Made by a program: the position numbers and the translations under genes. Shown here piece by piece: positions 6,201 to 13,034 of a DNA stretch of 16,471 nucleotides. The stretch is from Alphaproteobacteria bacterium. GTDB lineage: Bacteria; Pseudomonadota; Alphaproteobacteria; RF32; CAG-239. Under the pieces are notes generated by a model. It saw only the letters and a list, made by a program, of their open reading frames with translations, was not told where the DNA came from and made no database searches. How positions within the stretch are numbered: position 1 is the first letter of the stretch; every line of letters begins with the position of its first letter. Location of the stretch: assembly GCA_017958895.1 (NCBI GenBank), contig JAGDBT010000026.1, positions 1 through 16,471 of the forward strand. Direction: 5' to 3'.

Positions 6201-9200
6201 ATGGCTGATGAGAAGAAATTAACACCGGAAGAAATAGAAGGTAAAATGGATAGTTTAACCACTGATCCGAGTGTTATTAAAGAATTTGCTGATATCAACT
6301 TATCGGAATTTACTGAAGATGAACTCAAAAAATTGGAAACAATTTTGGAAGGCGACAAATACAGCAGTCCTGTTTATAATAGCGTAAAAGAAAGCATTGC
6401 CAAGAAAATAGCCGACCGCCGTGAAGCTATTGCTAAAGATGAGCCGTCTCCGGCCGCTACCGATGAAAAAATCGATGACAAAGAAGAAAAAACGATTGAA
6501 CCGGAAGAAATAGAACTTACTCAGAAAGAAGCTTTAGCTAAAATGGCCGCTTATGACTTGCATATTGAATATAACGAAACCAAACAACTCCATGCCGCGG
6601 CTGATGAAGAGCAGAAAAAGATTTTGGAAGAACATCTCAAAGATATAGCCGGTATTGCTCGAGAAGAAACCGACAAATTTGAAAATGTTACTGCCGAAAA
6701 TGCTCCGCTGTTTTATGATTATTTTGCAATAACTACTGACAGAGATCCTTCTTATGCTCATCCGAAAGGCTATATTCTCAAAGACATTGAGGTTATGTTG
6801 GCTGAATATGACGAAGCAAACGGTTTACCTAAAGATGAAGAACTGAATGGTTGGGTTCCGAGTGCCACCGAGCAGGTTATGCAAAATCAGAATGCCTGGG
6901 AAGCCGTTGAAAAGGAATTCTTTGACAGACGTACACCAAAAAACGATTTTGCTGACCCTTTTGAGAAATTAAGCGGCAAAATCGTCAATGAAGAAGGCCA
7001 AGATGTAATGGCCATTCTGGAAGAAGAATATCCTGAAGATATGAAATTGTTGAAAGAAGCTATTAAAGTTTCCGCTTTAACCAGACTTTCCTTCACAAAG
7101 CCGGGAGAAAATTCTGAGGAAGTTTTCGGAAAAGAATTTTCTGATCAGCAAAATACATATATAATCAGTTTGCAGGCCATTTTCTCGCCGAAAGAAACTT
7201 TGGAAGCAAAACGCCAAAGCATTCTCAATCAAGACGAAATTATGGCAGAATTCTTCGAAAAAGAAGGCATGACCAAAGAAGAATGGCTCAAAAAATTAGA
7301 AGCGCTGGAAAGGAAAACCGGCAAGAAAGGTAAAGATGATGCTGCCGAAATGCGTGGCAGAATGACCCGTTTTGCTGATTTACAGCTTGTTCGTGCCGTA
7401 ACAGCCAATTTTGCCACTCGTAATGAGGTTTTAAATAACCGCGTTGCGCAAAAAGCCAAATTGCCGCACGTTTCACCACGCGCTCACCAATTGTTCCAAC
7501 AGGCCACCCAATCCAAAATCGGAGTCATGGCAGGCACCCTAGCCTTGAATTTTATTGTAAATAAGGCTGCAATTGCAGCTATGGGACCTGCCGGAATGGT
7601 TGCGGTTGCAGCAGTTAAAACCGGTATGGCTATTCACAAATCTTATAAAAAATATAAAGAAAACGTTCCTGAAGGAGAAAAGCCTTCATTAAAAGGCTTC
7701 CGTGAGTATTTGAAAAATAATCCGAATGAAAGACGCAATTTAATAACTCAAGGAGCCATCGCCGCCTCCTCTGCATTATTTATCGGTGGTGCAGCAGTTG
7801 CCGGAGCGTTGAGTTATGGTGCACTCGGTAATGCGTTGGGAGCATCTGCGGTTGCTACCAGCGGCGCGGCCATGGCCTGGAGAAGTATTGCCACCGCAAC
7901 AATTTCCGGTGTCAGTTCCGTATTTGCCTTTTCACACGCCAACAAAAATTTGGTGCCGTTACATAAAGATTTGCTCACGATTTTCCAAAAATATGCCAAA
8001 GACGGCAGATCTATTACTCCTACGGCTAAAATCGGCGGTTTATTCAACAAAAATACCGAAACTACACTTTTGAAAGAATTGACCAAGGATTTCAAGAACG
8101 GTTCCGAAAAAGAATTTTATGCCAAAGTACGGTCTTATGCTCCGGATATAACTGCTGCCGATATGGAAAAGGTGGTTGAATTGATGAGCAAAATTAAAGC
8201 CGAAAAAAGTGCTCGTACCGGTGCAACCATCGGTACTTTGGCCGCCGGTGTCACTGCTACTCTCGGCTCTTCTGGCTTTTCACATGCTGAAACCCCGACC
8301 GGTACTCCGATAAACGAGGTTATAAAGGCCGAATTTCCGACCCATCAGGTTATAAATGCTGACATTCCGACCAATGAGGTTATAAATACTGATATTCCGA
8401 CCAACGAAGACTTAACCGGCGGAATGCAAATTGAAGCTGACACAATAACCGCAGATTCTATCAGAGATTATACCCCTAATAATCCGGATACTATAAGAGT
8501 TGACACTATCGGAATTGGAGCCAACCATCCTGATTATATCAATCCTGGTGATGCCAATACTTTGGAAACTTCTGTCGGTAACAGTTCAGAAACGCCATTC
8601 TACGCTGCCGATGAATATAATCCAACCACAAACTTACAAAATATTAACGATGCTAACAGCAACACCGGATATGCACAAGACTTTTCTGACCACACAGGGG
8701 AAGGACCTATTTTGCGCAATGTCGGTGGTGATGGTTTGGCAGATAATCCGAATGAGGGGCTGATCGATAACAGCGTTAATGATGTTGTTACGGATAACGG
8801 TGCCGATATCAATTCGGATGAGGGAAATACCGCAACTGATGCTTCAAATGCCGGAGCCGAAGTTGCCGCCAGTGCAACGGTAACAACCGAAGCGGAAAAC
8901 TTGTTCAAATTTGAAGATCCGAATGAGTTCCAAAAAGTAACCGATTGTTGCCCGACTCCGATTATAGAGGCTTTAAAAGAAAATGGCTTATGGAAAGAAG
9001 GTCATGACAGTTGGAGCGCATCCGAATGGTCTTCCGAAAGCGTTCGTGAACATTTGTTAAGCTTACAGGAAAAAGCCGCCAACGGTGAGTTGACTCAGGA
9101 ACAAATGGACAGTTTGAAAGCCGTTAACGATTATATGCATAGTCCGGAAGTTTATCAGGATGCGCATGATGTTGATGCCGCATTGGAACACATCAGAGAA

Positions 9201-10016
9201 GCAAGAGCCGCCAGAGAAGCGGCCGGACACCCGCAAGACTTGGCAAAAGAAATTGATCAGGGCGGGCAAGATGCCGATGTGGCACAACAAATACAAGACG
9301 CTAAAGACAGAGTAACAATGAGGATTCACAGTAATAAACTCAATATGTCCATTGATAAAGAAGCAAACAGTGCTTCAGTTCCAAATGTTCGCGATGCAAC
9401 CAGACCGCTTGCAGACCTAACCAAAGGCGCAGACAAATTTAATATTGAGGGAACAGATTCTAATAACGGAACAACCTTTGAAGCTAAAGAAGTTATCAAT
9501 GCTGCCGGTACCAGAGAAAAAACCATTGTAGATATATATGATTCGGAAGGCAACCAACTCAGCCATGAAAAACAAGTTAGCACACCTGACAGGGAAAAAT
9601 ACGTTTACGATGAATATGAGGATGGCAAGCAAGTCACCCATTATAAAACCGTCTCTACAGATGACAGAGAAAAGTGGAGTGCTAAATACTATAATGAACA
9701 AGGTAAGGTAAGCCATGAAAAATGGACTAGTGAGACCGTTGATGACCAATACGGCTTTGGTCATGGAAAGCTAACAGCTGATCCTTCCTATTATGGAAGT
9801 GAAGACGGCGTTAAAAATGATGTGATACAAAAATCCTTCTCAGCTAACGGCTCTACTTTCGAATTGGGTAAAGACGGAGATACCGGCCAGCAATACATAA
9901 GAACGATTGATTCAGAAGGAAAGGTTTCTGTTGCGGAAGCTACCAAAGAAAAAATCTCTGCCTTTAATAAAGCATATTCAAAATTGCAAGATGCAAAAGG
10001 TAGAAGCGGCAGATAA
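6201..10016 (+). CDS. Very large unrecognised repeat-containing protein with internal hydrophobic segments
   Basis: I do not recognise this 1271-aa protein. Visible parts, in order: residues 1-430, acidic and mostly helical, with no N-terminal signal peptide; about 441-478 and 518-563, Gly/Ala-rich hydrophobic stretches that could enter a membrane, separated by a basic linker; about 674-696, a further hydrophobic stretch ending SGFSHA before ETPT, resembling an internal signal-anchor or signal-peptidase site; 703-736, decapeptide repeats; 740-900, low-complexity Asp/Asn/Thr-rich; 901-1055, a helical region with DCCPTP (C916, C917), the only cysteines I found; 1104-1179, three repeats of about 25 residues starting (D/T)REK; then a short tail ending GRSGR. 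The start is fixed by GGAG 7 bases upstream. It is monocistronic, with its own promoter and terminator. A surface-exposed or membrane-associated structural or interaction protein is possible but unproven. Confidence 0.88.
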   Translation: MADEKKLTPEEIEGKMDSLTTDPSVIKEFADINLSEFTEDELKKLETILEGDKYSSPVYNSVKESIAKKIADRREAIAKDEPSPAATDEKIDDKEEKTIEPEEIELTQKEALAKMAAYDLHIEYNETKQLHAAADEEQKKILEEHLKDIAGIAREETDKFENVTAENAPLFYDYFAITTDRDPSYAHPKGYILKDIEVMLAEYDEANGLPKDEELNGWVPSATEQVMQNQNAWEAVEKEFFDRRTPKNDFADPFEKLSGKIVNEEGQDVMAILEEEYPEDMKLLKEAIKVSALTRLSFTKPGENSEEVFGKEFSDQQNTYIISLQAIFSPKETLEAKRQSILNQDEIMAEFFEKEGMTKEEWLKKLEALERKTGKKGKDDAAEMRGRMTRFADLQLVRAVTANFATRNEVLNNRVAQKAKLPHVSPRAHQLFQQATQSKIGVMAGTLALNFIVNKAAIAAMGPAGMVAVAAVKTGMAIHKSYKKYKENVPEGEKPSLKGFREYLKNNPNERRNLITQGAIAASSALFIGGAAVAGALSYGALGNALGASAVATSGAAMAWRSIATATISGVSSVFAFSHANKNLVPLHKDLLTIFQKYAKDGRSITPTAKIGGLFNKNTETTLLKELTKDFKNGSEKEFYAKVRSYAPDITAADMEKVVELMSKIKAEKSARTGATIGTLAAGVTATLGSSGFSHAETPTGTPINEVIKAEFPTHQVINADIPTNEVINTDIPTNEDLTGGMQIEADTITADSIRDYTPNNPDTIRVDTIGIGANHPDYINPGDANTLETSVGNSSETPFYAADEYNPTTNLQNINDANSNTGYAQDFSDHTGEGPILRNVGGDGLADNPNEGLIDNSVNDVVTDNGADINSDEGNTATDASNAGAEVAASATVTTEAENLFKFEDPNEFQKVTDCCPTPIIEALKENGLWKEGHDSWSASEWSSESVREHLLSLQEKAANGELTQEQMDSLKAVNDYMHSPEVYQDAHDVDAALEHIREARAAREAAGHPQDLAKEIDQGGQDADVAQQIQDAKDRVTMRIHSNKLNMSIDKEANSASVPNVRDATRPLADLTKGADKFNIEGTDSNNGTTFEAKEVINAAGTREKTIVDIYDSEGNQLSHEKQVSTPDREKYVYDEYEDGKQVTHYKTVSTDDREKWSAKYYNEQGKVSHEKWTSETVDDQYGFGHGKLTADPSYYGSEDGVKNDVIQKSFSANGSTFELGKDGDTGQQYIRTIDSEGKVSVAEATKEKISAFNKAYSKLQDAKGRSGR
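8307..8408 (+). repeat. 30-base tandem repeat encoding a decapeptide
   Basis: Three full units (starting 8307, 8337, 8367) and a partial fourth (8397) encode P-(I/T)-(N/H)-(E/Q)-V-I-(N/K)-(A/T)-(D/E)-(F/I), residues 703-736 of the large protein. The DNA period is exactly 30, so the frame is kept. The repeat lies just after the last hydrophobic segment, where a spacer or stalk would be. Confidence 0.85.
9510..9737 (+). repeat. Three ~25-residue coding repeats near the C-terminus of the large protein
   Basis: Units at residues 1104-1129, 1130-1154 and 1155-1179 each start (T/D)REK, have an aromatic/acidic stretch and a turn of the type D-S-E-G-N, E-D-G-K or N-E-Q-G-K, then (S/T)H(E/Y)K. The DNA is too diverged to be a recent duplication. 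The pattern suggests beta-hairpins like other Y-D-x-x-G repeat families, but no specific family is assigned. Confidence 0.75.
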
Positions 10017-10030
10017 TTCTCCTTGTTTGC

Positions 10031-10063
10031 AAAACTCCCCGTTTCCGACGGGGAGTTTTTTTT
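10031..10063 (+). terminator. Rho-independent terminator of the 1271-aa gene
   Basis: A perfect 12-bp stem AAAACTCCCCGT/ACGGGGAGTTTT (10031-10042 with 10048-10059) with a five-base loop is followed by T-rich sequence to 10063, 14 bases after the stop codon. Its CTCCC/GGGAG core resembles the terminator at 2956-2990. Confidence 0.93.
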
Positions 10064-10070
10064 ACCTCTT

Positions 10071-10150
10071 TGTCACCCTCGGGTTTTGTTTTTCTGCTAC
10101 CCTGTCACCCTCGGGTTTTGTTTTTTTTACCTCTTTGTCACCCTCGGGTT
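10071..10150. repeat. Left tandem array of REP half-sites
   Basis: TGTCACCCTCGGGTTT occurs at 10071, 10103 and 10137 (spacing 32 and 34), each of the first two followed by a T-rich filler. The third copy is the left arm of the palindrome at 10140-10162, so the array is made of repeated copies of one half of that palindrome. Confidence 0.85.
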
Positions 10151-10162
10151 TATCCCGAGGGT
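10140..10162. repeat. REP-like palindrome
   Basis: ACCCTCGGG (10140-10148) pairs perfectly with CCCGAGGGT (10154-10162) around TTTAT, followed by CCATGG. This is the shape of the short extragenic palindromes common in alphaproteobacteria (TGTCAx-palindrome-TCCATGG), which often yield spurious reading frames with a P-R-x-K-P-E-D/G-D signature, as here. Confidence 0.8.
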
Positions 10163-10170
10163 CCATGGCT

Positions 10171-10189
10171 TCTCGGCACAAGGCCGAGA
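10171..10189. repeat. Second small palindrome of the REP-like doublet
   Basis: TCTCGGC (10171-10177) pairs with GCCGAGA (10183-10189) across five bases, 8 bases after the first palindrome. Its right arm is the first unit of the right tandem array. Confidence 0.75.
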
Positions 10190-10317
10190 AAGACAGTAAA
10201 AAAAATAAAGGCCGAGAAAGACAGTAAAAAAAAATAAAGACCGAGAAAGACAGTAAAAAAAAATAAAGACCGAGAATGACAATAAAAAAAATAAAGCCAG
10301 AGAATGACAATAAAAAA
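10184..10317. repeat. Right tandem array of REP half-sites
   Basis: Units of 27-29 bases start at 10184, 10212, 10241, 10270 and 10297 with the pattern CCGAGAA(A/T)GACA(G/A)T followed by A6-A9, T, AAAG. Reversed, the core reads TGTC(T/A)TTCTCGG, a relative of the left array's TGTCACCCTCGG, so the two arrays face each other. The last unit is degenerate and has one inserted base. Confidence 0.88.
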
Positions 10318-10355
10318 CTCTCTCCTCTCATTATGTTAAATTCCTACCGATTTTG

Positions 10356-10384
10356 CTTGATTATTCCGCCCGAAGATATATTCT
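10356..10384 (+). promoter_or_regulatory. Possible promoter of the qmcA-like operon
   Basis: CTTGAT (10356-10361, 5/6 to CTTGAC) and TATTCT (10379-10384, 4/6) are spaced 17 bases, leaving a roughly 30-base leader before the ATG at 10422. Apart from this, 10318-10421 shows nothing further. Confidence 0.4.
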
Positions 10385-10421
10385 TATTTCCAGGGTTATT
10401 ATTTTATGAAAGGATACGGTT

Positions 10422-11351
10422 ATGGAAGCGGTTGCTCTCGTTCTTTTGGTTTTGGTTCTGGTAATTTTGATAAAATCCGTGGTTATTGTTCGCCAGGGCT
10501 ATGAATACACGGTAGAAAATTTCGGCAAATTAACTCGCACACTTGATCCGGGGTTTCACATATTAATTCCGATAATTGAAAACATCGGCGCTAAAATAAA
10601 CCGCAAAGAGCAGGTTTTGCAAGTTGCCTCACAAGAAGTTATTACCAAAGATAACGCCATGGTTACCGTGAACGGTGTGTTATTCTATCAAATTCAAAAC
10701 GCTTCCAAAGCCGCATATCAGGTAGAAAATCTCGATTATGCCATCATGAATTTGGTTATGACCAATATTCGTACGGTTATCGGCAGTATGGAAATTGATG
10801 AGTTGCTCTCGCAACGCAATATCATCAACCAAAAACTGCTTGATGTGGTTGATGTGGCCACCATTCCTTGGGGTGTTAAAGTAACACGTGTGGAAATTAA
10901 AGATATTACTCCGCCGACTGACTTGATTGATGCCATGGCTCGCCAAATGAAAGCCGAACGCGATAAACGTGCCAACATTTTGGAAGCCGAAGGTTTGCGT
11001 CAGGCTGAAATTCTGCGCGCCGAAGGTGAAAAACAAGCCGTAATTTTAGATGCCGAGGGCAAAAAAGAAGCCGCTTTCCGTGAGGCCGAGGCTCGCGAAC
11101 GTTCTGCCAAAGCCGAAGCGGCCGCCACGCAAATGGTTTCTGACGCTATTGCCAAAGGCAGTCCGAACGCCCTTTCCTATTTCTTGGGGCAAAAATATAT
11201 TGAGGCCTTACAGGGTATTGTTACCTCACCAAACGAAAAACTCATTATGTTGCCGGTTGACACCACTCAGGTTATGGGCACCGTGGCCGGAATTTCCGAA
11301 TTGGTTAAAGATACCCTGACCTCTAAGACAACCACTAAAAAAATAAAATAG
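10422..11351 (+). CDS. qmcA: SPFH/stomatin-like membrane protein (QmcA type)
   Basis: Membrane-anchored SPFH-domain protein of the slipin/QmcA type; relatives form large ring assemblies and influence membrane protein quality control. The 309-aa product has an N-terminal transmembrane helix (about 4-24), then the SPFH domain beginning VVIVRQGYEYTVENFGKL (residues 21-38) with the conserved PGFHILIPIIE, and an Ala/Glu/Lys-rich coiled coil from about 170 (ARQMKAERDKRANILEAEG) to about 235. The C-terminal KLIMLPVDTTQVMGTVAGI is typical. AAAGGA lies 7 bases before the ATG. The NfeD-like partner follows after 10 bases, a pairing widespread in bacteria (qmcA-ybbJ in E. coli). Confidence 0.93.
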   Translation: MEAVALVLLVLVLVILIKSVVIVRQGYEYTVENFGKLTRTLDPGFHILIPIIENIGAKINRKEQVLQVASQEVITKDNAMVTVNGVLFYQIQNASKAAYQVENLDYAIMNLVMTNIRTVIGSMEIDELLSQRNIINQKLLDVVDVATIPWGVKVTRVEIKDITPPTDLIDAMARQMKAERDKRANILEAEGLRQAEILRAEGEKQAVILDAEGKKEAAFREAEARERSAKAEAAATQMVSDAIAKGSPNALSYFLGQKYIEALQGIVTSPNEKLIMLPVDTTQVMGTVAGISELVKDTLTSKTTTKKIK

Positions 11352-11361
11352 GAGAAAGACC

Positions 11362-11805
11362 ATGTTAACATCACCGGGTACCGCTTGGGTTGTGGTCGGA
11401 TTAACCCTTTCTCTGTTGGAATTGATAGTTCCGGGAGTGTATTTGATTTGGTTCGGTTTGGCCGGCTTTGTAATGAGTATTATAGTTTATATTACACCGT
11501 TGGTCTTTACCACTCAGTTAATTTGGTTTGCCCTGATTTCAGCAGTTTTCGCCTGTATCGGTCTTTATGTTTATCGCTACATTTTTTCCAAGGCCACAGT
11601 TTCGGAAGAATATAAAAATCTGAATAATTCCGCCGAGCAATTGGTCGGAATGAAAGTTACCGTAGCCGAAGACAGTGAAGATAATCAAACCAAAGTCAAA
11701 GTCGGCGATACTTTTTGGTTGGCTTATAGTGAAAAACCCTTCAAAAAGGGCGACACCGTTAAAGTGGTGGGAGTTAAAGACAGCCTAATTTTGGTTATTG
11801 AATAA
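11362..11805 (+). CDS. NfeD-like membrane protein
   Basis: Partner of the SPFH protein. The 147-aa product has two or three N-terminal hydrophobic segments (about residues 8-27, 30-47 and 50-73), beginning with the family's WVVVGLTLSLLELIVPGVYL and IWFGLAGFVM. A soluble C-terminal OB-fold-like domain (about 93-147) contains LVGMKVTVAED, KVGDTFWLAYSE and FKKGDTVKVVGVKDSLILVI. This is the short form without a protease domain (YbbJ type). AGGAG overlaps the qmcA TAG stop, so the genes are co-translated. Its stop codon abuts the start of nfo. Confidence 0.92.
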   Translation: MLTSPGTAWVVVGLTLSLLELIVPGVYLIWFGLAGFVMSIIVYITPLVFTTQLIWFALISAVFACIGLYVYRYIFSKATVSEEYKNLNNSAEQLVGMKVTVAEDSEDNQTKVKVGDTFWLAYSEKPFKKGDTVKVVGVKDSLILVIE

Positions 11806-12630
11806 ATGTTACACATCGGCTGTCATCTTTCGGTTTCCAAAGGATTTGAGCATATGGGCAAAGAGGCCTTGTCCATAGGTGCCGATACTTTTCAATTTTT
11901 TACGCGCAATCCGCAGGGCGGAAAAGCTAAAGATCTTGATGCGACAGATATGCAAAAATATCGCGAGTTCGCCCAACAACATAATTTTGCCAAGATTGTT
12001 GCCCATGCTCCATATACCTTAAATCCTTGCTCCGATAATCCGGCAACCCGTGAATTTGCCGAAATGGCCTTTACCGATGACTTGAAACGCATGGAATTTG
12101 TGCCGAACAATTATTACAATTTTCATCCCGGTTCGCACGTCGGTCAGGGAACGGAAAAAGGAATTGCTTTGATTGCCGATTTATTAAATCGCGTATTAAA
12201 ACCCGAACAAACCACTGTTGTATTGCTAGAAACTATGTCCGGCAAGGGTTCGGAAGTCGGTTGCAGTTTTGCCGAGTTGGCACAGATAATTTCCGCCCTT
12301 AAATTACCGGAAAAAGTAGGTGTTTGCCTGGATACCTGTCATGTTTTTGCCGCCGGATACGATATCGTAAACGACCTCGACGGAGTGTTTACGCAATTTG
12401 ATAAAACAATCGGTTTAAAGCGCCTAAAAGCTGTTCACTTGAACGACAGTCTAATGCCTTTTAATTCCCACAAAGACCGTCATGCCAAAATCGGCGAGGG
12501 TCAAATCGGTCTGAAAGCTTTGGCAGCTTTTGTGAAACACCCGGCGGTCAGCGACCTTCCTTTTATTTTGGAAACGCCGAACGATTTATCGGGTTATGCC
12601 GCAGAAATTTTATTGATGCGCCAATCCTAA
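11806..12630 (+). CDS. nfo: Endonuclease IV (apurinic/apyrimidinic endonuclease)
   Basis: Base-excision-repair enzyme that cuts DNA 5' of abasic sites using three zinc ions. The 274-aa product has the expected length and TIM-barrel signatures (HAPYTLN, NFHPGSHVG, CLDTCHVFAAGYD, HLNDS, DRHAKIGEG, ILETPN). All nine metal ligands are present by comparison with E. coli Nfo: H67, H107, E142, D176, H179, H211, D224, H226 and E256. Its ATG follows the TAA of the NfeD-like gene with no base between and no own Shine-Dalgarno, so it probably depends on translational coupling. Its stop is 5 bases from the stop of the convergent GDYXXLXY gene, with no hairpin in between. Confidence 0.97.
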   Translation: MLHIGCHLSVSKGFEHMGKEALSIGADTFQFFTRNPQGGKAKDLDATDMQKYREFAQQHNFAKIVAHAPYTLNPCSDNPATREFAEMAFTDDLKRMEFVPNNYYNFHPGSHVGQGTEKGIALIADLLNRVLKPEQTTVVLLETMSGKGSEVGCSFAELAQIISALKLPEKVGVCLDTCHVFAAGYDIVNDLDGVFTQFDKTIGLKRLKAVHLNDSLMPFNSHKDRHAKIGEGQIGLKALAAFVKHPAVSDLPFILETPNDLSGYAAEILLMRQS

Positions 12631-12635
12631 AACGC

Positions 12636-13034
12636 TTATTCTTGCTCTTTAACAAAGTCCATAAATGACTTGCCATCTACAAACAAATCGGTAATTATCG
12701 GCTCAAATTCGTGCTGATAAGAAAACTGCAATGTTACCTTGCCGGCATTTACTTTTTCCGTTAACTTTTCCGACTGCTCGCGTTTAATATAAAAAGTATA
12801 AGCGTTCCTGAAATCCTTTTCCGGACAAATACCATCGGCAAATTGCCCGCAATCGGTATTTTTCCAATCCAAACGCAAAGACATATAATAACCGGAGAAA
12901 AAATCCTTCGGGTCATACCCTTGAACAGCCACCTCAACCTTGGTAAATTTCGTCATATTATGATATCTCAGCATAACTCCGGCCAAAACCGCTATCGGCA
13001 AAAACAAAAGCAAATACCATATACTATTTTTCAT
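12636..13034 (-). CDS. GDYXXLXY-family protein with a degenerate motif
   Basis: Small membrane-anchored protein of the GDYXXLXY family, whose members sit beside or are fused to DUF2157 membrane proteins; function unknown. The start is taken at 13034, not the longer 13061 frame: MKNSIWYLLLFLPIAVLAG then begins with a signal-anchor helix, and GGGAG (13042-13046) is 7 bases upstream. The 132-aa product has VQGYDPKDFFSGYYMSLRL (37-55), the position of GYDP...GDYxxLxY. Here GDY is GYY and the last Y is L, so the namesake residues are partly lost. C62 and C70 could form a disulfide outside the membrane. It overlaps the DUF2157 gene by 11 bases. Confidence 0.8.
   Translation of the reverse strand: MKNSIWYLLLFLPIAVLAGVMLRYHNMTKFTKVEVAVQGYDPKDFFSGYYMSLRLDWKNTDCGQFADGICPEKDFRNAYTFYIKREQSEKLTEKVNAGKVTLQFSYQHEFEPIITDLFVDGKSFMDFVKEQE

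Noticed and set aside
9417..9764. Long antisense frames within the 1271-aa gene (such as 9417-9764 and 7814-8095)
   Set aside because: They are shadows of the plus-strand coding frame, lack ribosome sites and show no recognisable motif.
10184..10317. CRISPR array
   Set aside because: The units are contiguous tandem repeats with A-runs, without unique spacers of constant length, and no cas gene is present.
10062..10331. Minus-strand reading frame of 89 codons (and the plus-strand frame 9907-10227) over the repeat region
   Set aside because: The translation is just the repeats read through (phenylalanine-rich runs and M-D-P-R-D-K-P-E-G-D); it spans a terminator and is the known type of spurious REP-derived frame.
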